Assembly (NCBI RefSeq): GCF_024199845.1
Contig: NZ_JANADO010000001.1
Location: 8,234,001-8,298,000, forward strand
Length of the DNA: 64,000 bases
Origin: Bradyrhizobium sp. CCGB12
GTDB lineage: Bacteria; Pseudomonadota; Alphaproteobacteria; Rhizobiales; Xanthobacteraceae
Direction: 5' to 3'
This document shows, piece by piece, positions 17,801-25,600 of this stretch. The notes beneath the pieces are model-generated. The model saw nothing but the letters and a program-made list of their open reading frames with translations, made no database searches and was not told where the DNA came from. The first letter of the stretch is position 1. The number at the start of each line of letters is the position of its first letter. The position numbers and the translations under genes are program-made.

Positions 17801-18306
17801 CTCATGAAGGCGACGTCGGACTGGTGCGGCATCGACGAGGAGACGCAGCCATGGTCGTCGCCGGCGACCACCAGCACGCCGCCATGCGGCGAGGAGCCGT
17901 AGGCGTTGCCGTGCTTGAGCGCGTCGCCGGAGCGATCGACGCCGGGGCCCTTGCCGTACCAGAGCCCGAACACGCCATCGACCTCGCGGTCACCTTGGGT
18001 CTCGACCTGCTGCGAGCCGAGCACCGCGGTTGCCGCAAGGTCCTCGTTCACGGCGGGAAGGAATTCGATGCGGTCACGCTTGAGCCGTTCCTGGATGCGC
18101 CACAGTTCGAGATCGATGCCGCCGAGGGGCGAGCCGCGATAGCCGGAGATGAAGCCCGCGGTGTTGAGGCCGCCCGCGCGATCGCGCCTGACCTGGTCGA
18201 GTGCGATGCGGACGATCGCCTGTGTGCCCGTGAGGAAGACGCGGCCCTCCTCGCGGTCGTAACGGTCGGAGAGCTCGTAGGCGTCGAGGGACGGAATGGT
18301 GTCCAT
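14857..18306 (-). CDS. Indolepyruvate ferredoxin oxidoreductase-family fused enzyme
   Basis: A very large 1149-residue protein fusing the alpha and gamma parts of a 2-oxoacid:acceptor oxidoreductase. The N-terminal pyrimidine-binding part contains FLTGTQAIVRIALDQ and GYRGSPLGGID. A TPP/iron-sulfur part has GEGTYYHSGSMAIRQA and NDAVAMTGGQPVDG, and a cluster motif CEGCGDCSVESNC. A C-terminal gamma-like domain has VTGVGGTGVITVGALIG. It would oxidatively decarboxylate aryl- or branched 2-oxo acids to acyl-CoA. The ATG at 18306 has GGAGG five bases upstream; the ATG at 18324 lacks such a site. It is divergent from an Lrp regulator gene. Confidence 0.87.
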   Translation of the reverse strand: MDTIPSLDAYELSDRYDREEGRVFLTGTQAIVRIALDQVRRDRAGGLNTAGFISGYRGSPLGGIDLELWRIQERLKRDRIEFLPAVNEDLAATAVLGSQQVETQGDREVDGVFGLWYGKGPGVDRSGDALKHGNAYGSSPHGGVLVVAGDDHGCVSSSMPHQSDVAFMSWFMPTLHPASVGEYLEFGEYGYALSRFSGMWVGFKAISEIVESGASVALRPPRAFRTPEFTPPPDGLHYRWPDLPGPQIEERLEAKKHAVYAFAKANPIDRHIYDVRDATYGIVTTGKAHLDLMEALRLVGLDEAACRSIGIDIYKVGMVWPLALHDAMEFVKGKREILVVEEKRGIIESQFKEYFYDYPGSKPERMVGKHDEQGARLISWIGELSPRALAGVLARRLDPIFPGLNLAARTAALMPEAARTINVSGATRTPYFCSGCPHNTSTKVPEGSKALAGIGCHFMASWMDRETSSLIQMGGEGVNWAASSKFTGHKHVFQNLGEGTYYHSGSMAIRQAVAANTNITYKILFNDAVAMTGGQPVDGPVSVHAIAHSVRAEGVGRIALVSDDLAQFSPADLPVGVTIHPREEMDTVQRELREVSGVSVLIYQQTCATEKRRRRKRGQMTDPRRFAYINDLVCEGCGDCSVESNCLSVEPKDTPFGRKRQINLSSCNKDFSCLNGFCPSFVTVEGATRRKKTASQIDAIGRAATLLLPTSATLDRPYDLLVTGVGGTGVITVGALIGMAAHLERRGVSVLDFTGFAQKFGPVLSYIRLADSPEALQQVRIDQGAADAVIGCDVVVSSSPKASGTYRRGTRAAINTAEMPTGDVVRFRDADLASPVRLRAIGRVIGDGNLDTINANALAERLLGDAVYANIIMLGFAWQRGLVPISLQALLRAIELNGVAVERNKQAFAWGRIAAADPDFLPKSNDLPTVETLDQLIERRAGFLAAYQNDAYALRYRAIIAKVRRAEAVLTSESLTDAVVRALFKLMAYKDEYEVARLHMQGGFLDELKGEFEDGFSIRYHLAPPFLPSRRDARGRPRKRAFGQWIQMPLAVLARLKGLRGTPFDPFGYTAERRTERELIAWYESLIERMLGRLDAAHLPRIVAIAKAPMEIRGYGPVKDAAIEKVKAEIERLFAELDAPSPVKMRAYG

Positions 18307-18409
18307 GCGGACCTCCCGCGGCATTCCCTGCCGGATTGGCAGAGGTTAGGCCCGGGCAACTGGTAGGTCTTACCTAATTTTCCTCACGGACGCGTCATTC
18401 TGGTAGATA

Positions 18410-18449
18410 TATCCGATTTATCCTATAATTCGGTGAGATTATCCGATTT
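18410..18449. promoter_or_regulatory. Probable Lrp operator: direct repeats 30 bp apart
   Basis: TATCCGATTT occurs exactly at 18410-18419 and again at 18440-18449, in the gap between the divergent oxidoreductase and Lrp genes. A 30-bp interval places both sites on one helix face, as expected for an Lrp-type octamer that wraps DNA. TATCCTATAATTC lies between them. Confidence 0.55.
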
Positions 18450-18459
18450 GGTGAGATTC

Positions 18460-18915
18460 ATGATCGAAGAGCAGGACACGCGGATTCTTGCGCACCTCCA
18501 GACGGATGGTCGCGCCACCAATCAACAGCTTGCGGACGAGGTTGGCATGTCCACCTCGGCCTGCTGGCGCCGGGTGCGCGCGCTTGAGGAAAGCGGCGTC
18601 ATCCGAGGCTACGCCGCGCTGATCGATCGCGAGCGGGCGGGGTTCGCGATGTCGGCCATCCTCCACGTCTCGCTGGAGCGGCACGATGCGAAGTTCGTCG
18701 ACGAATTTGTGTCGCGGGTCACCAAGCGCCGCGAGGTGCTGGAGTGCTTTGCGACCACGGGCGATGCCGACTATCACTTGCGCGTCGTCGTGCATGACAT
18801 GGCGGCCTACAACAGATTCCTCGACGAATTCATGTTCCGCATTCCCGGTATCCGTTACGTCCGCAGCAACGTGGTGCTGAAGGAGATCAAGACAGGGGTG
18901 GCGTTGCCGTTTTGA
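18460..18915 (+). CDS. Lrp/AsnC-family transcriptional regulator
   Basis: The 151-residue protein has an N-terminal HTH (DTRILAHLQTDGRATNQQLADEVGMSTSACWRRVRALEESGVIRGY) and a C-terminal RAM/AsnC effector domain from about residue 60. VLECFATTGDADYHLRVVVHDMAAYNRFLDEF is characteristic. The ATG at 18460 is preferred over the GTG at 18433, because the GTG would start inside the operator-like repeats and adds a non-conserved leader. It probably senses an amino acid and controls the divergent 2-oxoacid oxidoreductase, itself an amino-acid catabolic enzyme. Confidence 0.87.
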   Translation: MIEEQDTRILAHLQTDGRATNQQLADEVGMSTSACWRRVRALEESGVIRGYAALIDRERAGFAMSAILHVSLERHDAKFVDEFVSRVTKRREVLECFATTGDADYHLRVVVHDMAAYNRFLDEFMFRIPGIRYVRSNVVLKEIKTGVALPF

Positions 18916-18937
18916 GGAAGGGTTGCGCGGATGATCC

Positions 18938-19062
18938 GTCGTCGTCCCGGCGTAGGCCGGGACCCATAATCACGAGTGCGAGTTGCTTGCGAAGCTGTAA
19001 CGGCGAGTCCCGGTCACAACATTTGCTGCGGCGTATGGGTCCCGGCCTTCGCCGGGACGACG
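18938..19062. repeat. Palindromic intergenic repeat
   Basis: Outer arms CGTCGTCCCGGCGTAGG / CCTTCGCCGGGACGACG and CCGGGACCCATA / TATGGGTCCCGG mirror each other across about 65 bp. It lies between the convergent Lrp and FAH-family genes. Confidence 0.75.
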
Positions 19063-19074
19063 CCGCGATCGTGA

Positions 19075-19860
19075 CTACATCCTCTCTCTGACAAACCGGC
19101 TGCGCAACGTGCCAATGCCAGTGATGTCGATCTCCACGACGTCGCCGTGCTTGATGTCAGGCGATGCGCCATCCGTGCCCATCCAGATCACGTCGCCGGG
19201 CCATAGAGTGAAATACTTCGTCAGCTCGACCAGAAACGGCACCACGCCGAAGATCATGTCGTTGGTGTGGAAGCGGTTGGTTTCCTTGCCGTTGACCCTG
19301 ACGATCGTTTCCATCGTGTCGAGATCGGCTTCGGTTTCGATCCACGGGCCCATCGGCTTGAACGTGTCGGCATTCTTCGAGCGCCACAGGCTACGGTCCG
19401 CTTTCTGCCAGCTCCGCTCGCTGACGTCGTTGCCGATGGTGTAGCCGAACACGCAATCCATCGCATTCGCTTCGGTGAGATGCTTCACCTTCTTGCCGAT
19501 GACGACGACGAGCTCGCCCTCGTAGTGGATGTTGTCCGTTGCAAAGGACGGGATCACGACATCCTCGTCATGCGCGATCAGCGCGTTCTGGGCGCGATAG
19601 CCGATCTCGGGCCGGTCAGGGACCGCCGGCACCTCGCCGCGCTTGTCGGCGGCCTCCTTCAGGTGCTTCAGATAGTTCAGGCCGACGCAATAGAAGGTGC
19701 GCGGGATCAACGGCAGCTCGATTCTGACCTGCGACAGTGGATGCGTGCGTGAGCCGCGCTGCCATTCACCGAAGGGATCGCCGTCGATCGCAATCACCTT
19801 ATCGCCTTCGACGATCCCCCAAGAGGTCTTGTCCGAAGCCGTGAATTTCAGCCAGCGCAT
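19075..19860 (-). CDS. Fumarylacetoacetate hydrolase (FAH)-family protein
   Basis: A 261-residue FAH-superfamily enzyme. The metal-binding core is visible: FYCVGLNYLKHLKEA at about residues 56-70, HYEGELVVVIGK with two glutamates, GYTIGNDVSER with an aspartate, and a C-terminal GDVVEIDITGIGTL. Members hydrolyse or decarboxylate acylpyruvates and 2-hydroxy-dienoic acids from ring cleavage. The gene starts 15 bp after the LLM monooxygenase gene, as the last of a three-gene operon. It probably acts late in the same degradative route. The substrate is not identifiable. Confidence 0.83.
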   Translation of the reverse strand: MRWLKFTASDKTSWGIVEGDKVIAIDGDPFGEWQRGSRTHPLSQVRIELPLIPRTFYCVGLNYLKHLKEAADKRGEVPAVPDRPEIGYRAQNALIAHDEDVVIPSFATDNIHYEGELVVVIGKKVKHLTEANAMDCVFGYTIGNDVSERSWQKADRSLWRSKNADTFKPMGPWIETEADLDTMETIVRVNGKETNRFHTNDMIFGVVPFLVELTKYFTLWPGDVIWMGTDGASPDIKHGDVVEIDITGIGTLRSRFVRERM

Positions 19861-19875
19861 GTCCGGTCCTCGTCG

Positions 19876-21243
19876 TTATTCCGCGGCATCGCGAGGCTTC
19901 GCCTTCCAGGCGCCGGCGTCCGGCCGCCTCAGCCCGAGATTTTCACGCAATGTCTTGCCGCGGTATTCCTTCTGGAATAGCCCGCGCCGCTGCAACTCCG
20001 GCACGACGTGCTGCACGAAGTCCGCATAGGAGCCGGGCACGTAAGTCGCGGCGATGACAAACCCGTCGCAGCCGCGCTCGACGAACATTTCTTCGAGCTT
20101 GTCCGCGATCTCCTTGGGGCCGCCCACCATCGCATCCTGGACCTGGCCGCGGCCGGAGAAGGTGACGAAGTCGCGCGCACTCGGGTTGCTCTTGCCCGAA
20201 TTCTTCAGAACGCCGTCGCGAATGCCCAAGATGCCCTGCATGCTCTTCAGCTCTTCCGTCGTCAGCGGCTCGTCGAGGTTCTTGGAGGCGAAATCGTAAT
20301 TGAGTGCTTCGGCGAGCAGCGACAGCGCGTCGATCTCGAGCGGCAGCTTGTTGATCAGCGCCATCTTGTCTTCGGCCTCCGCCTTGGTCGCGGCGCAGAC
20401 CGGCGTCGTCAGATTGCACAGGAACATCTGGTCGGGATCGCGGCCGGCTTTCGCCGCCTCGTTGCGCACGGCGGCGTAACCGTCCTTCGCGCCCTGGAGA
20501 TTACGCGCGGCGGTGAAGATCACCTCGCCCCAGCGACCAGCAAAACGCTGGCCGCGGCCGGAGGCGCCGGCCTGGATGATGACGGGATGGCCCTGGTCCG
20601 AGCGCGGCACGGTGAACGGGCCGCGCGACTTGAAGGCCGCGCCCTTGTGATCGAGCCGCTTCACCTTGGTCGGGTCGGCGAAGCGGCCACTCTTTTTGTC
20701 CATGATGAGCGAGCCGTCTTCCCAGGTGTCCCAATGGCCGAGCACGACCTCCATGAATTCGTCGGCCTTGTCGTAGCGGGAATCATGTTCGGGATGGGAG
20801 TCGCGCCCCATGTTGAGCGCTTCGCCATCATTGAGCGAGGTGACGACATTCCACCCCGCCCGTCCGCCGGACATCAGATCGAGCGTGGCAAAGCGGCGCG
20901 CGACGTCGAACGGCTCATAGTAAGTGGTCGAGCAGGTCGCACCCAGCCCAAGGTTCTCGGTAACCAGGCCCATCGTGGTCAGCACGATCAGCGGATCCAT
21001 CTTCACGCAGCGGATGCCGTATTCGACGGTGTGCGCGTGGTCATTGCCGTAGCGGTCCGGCATCGCCAGGCGATCGTCGAAGAATGCCATGTGGAATTTG
21101 CCGGCCTCCAAAATTCTGGCGATCTCCTGATAATAATCCGCCGACATCGAATCGGAGCGGGAGTCCGGATGCCGCCAGGAGCTCGGCAAATTCGTGCAGT
21201 TCTGCGCCTGAAGGAAGCCGACCAGGACCATCTGCCGATTCAT
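19876..21243 (-). CDS. LLM-class flavin-dependent monooxygenase, NtaA/SnaA/DszA family
   Basis: This 455-residue protein is a second luciferase-like FMN monooxygenase in the window. Family stretches are ARRFATLDLMSGGRAGWNVVTS, SRYDKADEFMEVVLGHW and HPVIIQAGASGRGQRFAGRWGE. It is clearly related to the protein at 1363-2742 but differs widely along its length. It lies 21 bp downstream of an Ldh2-type dehydrogenase gene and 15 bp upstream of an FAH-family gene. A separate FMN reductase would be required and none is adjacent. The substrate is unknown. Confidence 0.86.
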   Translation of the reverse strand: MNRQMVLVGFLQAQNCTNLPSSWRHPDSRSDSMSADYYQEIARILEAGKFHMAFFDDRLAMPDRYGNDHAHTVEYGIRCVKMDPLIVLTTMGLVTENLGLGATCSTTYYEPFDVARRFATLDLMSGGRAGWNVVTSLNDGEALNMGRDSHPEHDSRYDKADEFMEVVLGHWDTWEDGSLIMDKKSGRFADPTKVKRLDHKGAAFKSRGPFTVPRSDQGHPVIIQAGASGRGQRFAGRWGEVIFTAARNLQGAKDGYAAVRNEAAKAGRDPDQMFLCNLTTPVCAATKAEAEDKMALINKLPLEIDALSLLAEALNYDFASKNLDEPLTTEELKSMQGILGIRDGVLKNSGKSNPSARDFVTFSGRGQVQDAMVGGPKEIADKLEEMFVERGCDGFVIAATYVPGSYADFVQHVVPELQRRGLFQKEYRGKTLRENLGLRRPDAGAWKAKPRDAAE

Positions 21244-21264
21244 GCTGCTGTTCTCCGGATTGTA

Positions 21265-22317
21265 TCAGGCCAGGTCGAGGACGGTATCGAGCCGGTATTC
21301 GCGTGCCAGCGCGCGCAGCTTCTCCCAGGTTGCATCCTCGATCTCGATGCCGTCGTGAAGGCGCTGCTGCTCACGCAGGCCCTCGATCTCGCCGGGGTAG
21401 TAGACGCCCTTGCTGCCTTCGGACGGCGGCGTCGATTTCAGATATTGCGCGAATTCAGCGACCTCGCGCTTGAACTCCTTCAGCGGGCGGAACGCGGCGA
21501 CGTTGAACACCGCCATGAAGCATCCGTCATTGTGACGGCCGGTGGGCTCGACGCCGAAGCCGAGGCCGGTGAGCAGGCCGCACAGCACCTCGACCATGGC
21601 AGCAAGGCCGCTGCCCTTGTAGCCCTCGGTGCCGCCAAGCGGCAGCAGCGCGCCGCCCTTGCGGTATTGGGTCGGATCGGTGGTGTGCCGTCCCTCGGCG
21701 TCGATGATCCAGCCGGTCGGAATCTCTTCGCTGCGGGCAACCGCGAGCTGGATCTTGCCGGCCGCCACCGCCGAGGTTGCCATATCCAGGTAGAACGGCG
21801 CATCGAGATCGGACGGCACCGCGATCGAGATCGGGTTGGTGCCGAGCCGTGCCTCCTTGCCGCCGAACGGCGCCACGTGCTTCGGCGAGCGGCCGGAATC
21901 CGCCGTCGCGATCCCGATCATGCCCTCGCGCATCGCCATCAGCGGATAGGCGGCAAGGCGGCCGACATGGCTCTGCCGGAACACCGTGCAGGCGGCGACG
22001 TTCGCCGTCCTCGCCTTCTCGATGGTCAGCGCCATCGCCTTCGCGTTGACGTGGAAGCCGAACCCCCAATGGCCGTCGATCACGGTCGTGGTCGACGATT
22101 CCTGGACGATGGTCCATTTGGCGCCGGGAACGATGTGTCCGGCCTTGATGCGATCGATATAGGTGGGAACGGCGATCACGCCGTGCGAATCATGCCCGGC
22201 GAGATTGGCATTGACGCAGCCGATTGCGACCGCATCGGCCTCTTCCTCCGAAGCCCCGGCGGCACGGAGCAGCGCGGCGCTGATGCGCGTGAGGCGGTCG
22301 GCCCTGACGATCGGCAT
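21265..22317 (-). CDS. Ldh2-family malate/lactate/ureidoglycolate-type dehydrogenase
   Basis: A 350-residue NAD(P)-dependent 2-hydroxyacid dehydrogenase of the MDH2/LDH2 family, which does not have the classical Rossmann fold. Hallmarks include DSHGVIAVPTYIDRIKAGHI near residues 48-67, PFGGKEARLGTNPISIAVPS, and FYLDMATSAVAAGKI. It interconverts 2-hydroxy acids and 2-oxo acids. The ATG at 22317 (MPIVRADRL) is chosen because GAGG precedes it; the upstream extension to 22374 is not family-like. It is first in the three-gene operon with the LLM monooxygenase and FAH-type genes. Confidence 0.83.
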   Translation of the reverse strand: MPIVRADRLTRISAALLRAAGASEEEADAVAIGCVNANLAGHDSHGVIAVPTYIDRIKAGHIVPGAKWTIVQESSTTTVIDGHWGFGFHVNAKAMALTIEKARTANVAACTVFRQSHVGRLAAYPLMAMREGMIGIATADSGRSPKHVAPFGGKEARLGTNPISIAVPSDLDAPFYLDMATSAVAAGKIQLAVARSEEIPTGWIIDAEGRHTTDPTQYRKGGALLPLGGTEGYKGSGLAAMVEVLCGLLTGLGFGVEPTGRHNDGCFMAVFNVAAFRPLKEFKREVAEFAQYLKSTPPSEGSKGVYYPGEIEGLREQQRLHDGIEIEDATWEKLRALAREYRLDTVLDLA

Positions 22318-22613
22318 GGCGTTTCCTCGGCTCGGTCCCCTTAACGGGCTGCTTGTTGAGTGCCATCGTCTCAAAGCGCCACTGCGATATCAATCTCCCG
22401 TAAACCAATACAGGGCTGCAAATTCGTAAAGAGAACGCGCCTTTGGTCGAAGATTCGTCCCGTGTGGCGGGATTTTCGACAGTTTTGCAGCCCTCGTTCG
22501 CGGCTCGTTCACTTTGATCGACGGTTTGCAGCGCGCGATAATAACCACTTAGGCGATCGCCCGTCATAAAGTCACCCGGGAGAAATAGGCAGAAATGCCC
22601 GGGAGCTGAGATC
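22318..22613. other. Intergenic region between the catabolic operon and the c-di-GMP enzyme gene
   Basis: This 296-bp divergent gap should hold both promoters. I see two CCCGGGAG copies (22576-22583 and 22599-22606) near the GTG start, the second possibly serving in ribosome binding. No gene or clear operator was recognised. Confidence 0.4.
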
Positions 22614-25600
22614 GTGCCGACGACACTCGCGCGCACCTTTGCGGCGTTGAGCGCCATCAACGAAGCGATTCTCTACGCGAAATCGCCGGACGAGCTGTAC
22701 CAGAAGGTCTGCGACGCCGGGTTTTCGAGCGGGGACTTTTTGGCCGTGGCCGTGTTCCTGGTGGGACCCGACGGCCAGCGGCTTCGTTTTGCGGCCGGCT
22801 GCGGCGAGGACGTCGCGCGGCTGCGCTCCCTTGTGATCACGACGGAAGCCGGGACACCCGAAGGCTCGGGCGTCGGCGGCGAGGCGTTTCGCGATCAGAA
22901 GCTGTGCATCAGCAACGACTATCTGAACGACCCGCGTTCGCTGGCATGGCGGGTAGGCGCGGCTTCGGTCGAAATCGGCGCGGCGGCGGCGCTGCCGCTG
23001 CTCTGCAACGGCAAGAGTGTCGGCGTGCTCTACGTGACCCGCCGCGAAGCCGGCTCGCTGAGCGAGCAGATGGTGTCGCTGTTCGAACGCATGTCGGCCA
23101 ACATCTCCTATGCGCTGGACAATTTCGAGCGCGAGACCGCGCGGCAGGCCAGCGAGCGGGCGACACGGCGGCTGAACCGCATGTTCTGCGCCATCAGTGC
23201 CACCAACGAAGCCATCCTGCGCGCCAAGACCGAGCTGGAGCTGTACCAGCTCGTCTGTGACGCGTCCGTGCACAGCGCCAAGTCGATTGCGACCTTCGTG
23301 CTGCTCCGCGAGCAGGGGTCGCACTGGTTGAAGCCAGTCGCCGCGACGGGCGAGCATCTCGATCTCGTCACCCAGGCGCGCTACTCGACCGATGCCGACA
23401 ATCCGTTCGGCCGCGGCATAACCGGTCAGGTGTTCCGGACGCAGAAGGCGGTCGTCGAGGAAGACCTGCCGAGCCGTACCAAGGGAACGCCCTGGGAGCG
23501 CGTCAACATCGATACCGGCGTTGCCGCTTGTGTGGTCGCGCCCCTGATCAAGCACGGCGAGAGCGTCGGCGTCCTCCTGTTCTTCATCAGCCGCTCCTGG
23601 GCCAAGGACGAGGAGGTCGTCGCCCTGCTGCTGCGCATGGCGGAGAACGTCTCGTTCGCGATCGAGAATTTCGACCGGGAGGCTGAGAAGGCTAGGATTG
23701 CCGACGAAGAGGACCGCCTCGCGCGCATGTATGCGGCGCTGAGCGCCACCAACGAGGCGATCCTGCGGGCGCGGTGCCGCGCCGAGCTGTTCGATCTGGT
23801 TTGCGAGGCGACGGTGCAGGGTGCCAAGTTCGCCTCAACCTCGATTGCGCTGGTCGATCATCAGGCCGGATTGCTCCGCGTCGTCGCATCTTGCGGGCCG
23901 AACGCAGACGAAGTGCGAACCTTCAAGTTTGCGATCGGCGACGACGTGCCGGAGGGACGGGGGTTGACCGGCACGGCGTTCCGGACCCGGCAGCCCTGCA
24001 TCAGCAATGATGTTCTCGTGGACGATCGCACACAGCCCTGGCAGGCCAGCGCCCGCCGCAACGGTATCGCTTCCTCCGCTGCGCTGCCGCTGTTCAACGG
24101 CGACAGGGTGGAAGGCATATTCCTGTTCAATTCGCCGGAGCGGGGCACTTTCACACCGGAATTCGTCGAGCTGTTGCGCAAGCTCCAGGCCAACGTCGCC
24201 TTCGCGCTGGAGAACTTCGATCGCGCCGACGAGAAGGCGCGGGCCGACAAGCAGCGCAACCGCCTGAGCGGCATGTTCGAAGCGCTCAGCGCCACCAACG
24301 AAGCCATCATGCGAGCCAAGACTCGCGAGGACCTGTTCGAGGTGGCGTGCCAGGCAGCCGTGCTGGGTGACATGTTCGCATCCGCGACGATTGGCATCAT
24401 GGACGAGAGGCGTGAGCTCGTTCGCGTGGTCGCGGTGAAAGGACAGCTCCAGGAGCGAATGGTCGGGCGGACCTGCGTTGTTTCCGCCGAGCACCCCGAG
24501 GGCCAGGGCATCATCGGAACCTCGGTGCGGACCCGCCAGCCCAGTGTCATCAATGACTATCTGAACGACCCGCGTTCGGCGCACTGGCATTCCAAGGCGA
24601 CCGAGGATGGAACCCGGGCCGCTGCCAGCTTTCCGCTGTTGCGCGGCGGCGAGGAGCCGATCGGCATTCTGCTTTTCCTTGCGTTGGAAGAGAATACCTT
24701 CACGCCCGATCTGGTCGAGCTGCTGGGTCGCCTGGCCGAAAATGTCTCCTTCGCCCTCGACAATTTCGACCGCGCCGAGGAGAAGGCCCGCACCGAAGCG
24801 CAGAAGGAACGCCTGACGCGCATGTTCGCGGCGTTGAGCGCGACCAATGAGGCGATCATGCGGGCGAAATCGCGCGCCGAATTGTTCGATCTCGTGTGCC
24901 TCGCCGCATCGAACGGCGCCAAGTTCACCTCGACGACCATCGCGCTCGCCAGCGCCGACACCGACCAGCTCAAGATCGTCGCCAGCGCCGGACCGTCGTC
25001 CGACACCACGCGCAATGTCCGCCTCTCGGTCGACCCCGAGCGCCCCGAAGGCCGGGGGATGGCCGGCACGGCGTTTCGAACCCGGCAGCCCTGCATCAGT
25101 AACGACTATCTCAACGACCAGCGCGTGAGCGCCTTCCACGCCATCGTTCGCGGCGACCGCGCGCGCGCGGGCGCGGCGATCCCGCTTATCGCCCACGATC
25201 AGCCTGTCGGTGTCATGATCTACATGTCGACCGAACAGGACACGTTCACCAGCGAATTCGTCGAGCTGTTGCAGCGCCTGGCAGACAACGTCTCCTTCGC
25301 AATGGAGAATTTCGATCGCGCCGACGAGAAGCACAAGGCCGACGAGCGGATCGAATACCTCGCCTCGCATGACAGCCTGACCGACCTGCCGAACCGCGAG
25401 ACGTTCAACGGGCTGCTGCGCGAGGCGATCGACGCGGCGCAGCGCCACGATCACCGTTTTGCGGTGCTGTTCATCGATCTCGATCGCTTCAAGGTCATCA
25501 ACGATTCGCTGGGGCACGAGGCCGGCGACCTGCTCCTGCTCGAAGTGGCGAGTCGCTTGCGCGGCGCACTGCGGACAAGCGACGTGGTGGCACGGCTCGG

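Noticed and set aside
13360..18306. A proven auxin (indole-3-acetic acid) synthesis operon
   Set aside because: Both families are named after indole compounds, but substrate specificity is weakly predicted by sequence, and cotranscription is not shown. It is kept only as an inference.
20008..22344. A 778-codon open frame on the + strand
   Set aside because: It lies antisense to the LLM monooxygenase and Ldh2-type genes, is rich in Arg, Gly and His, and has no domain or ribosome site. Long antisense frames are common in high-GC DNA.
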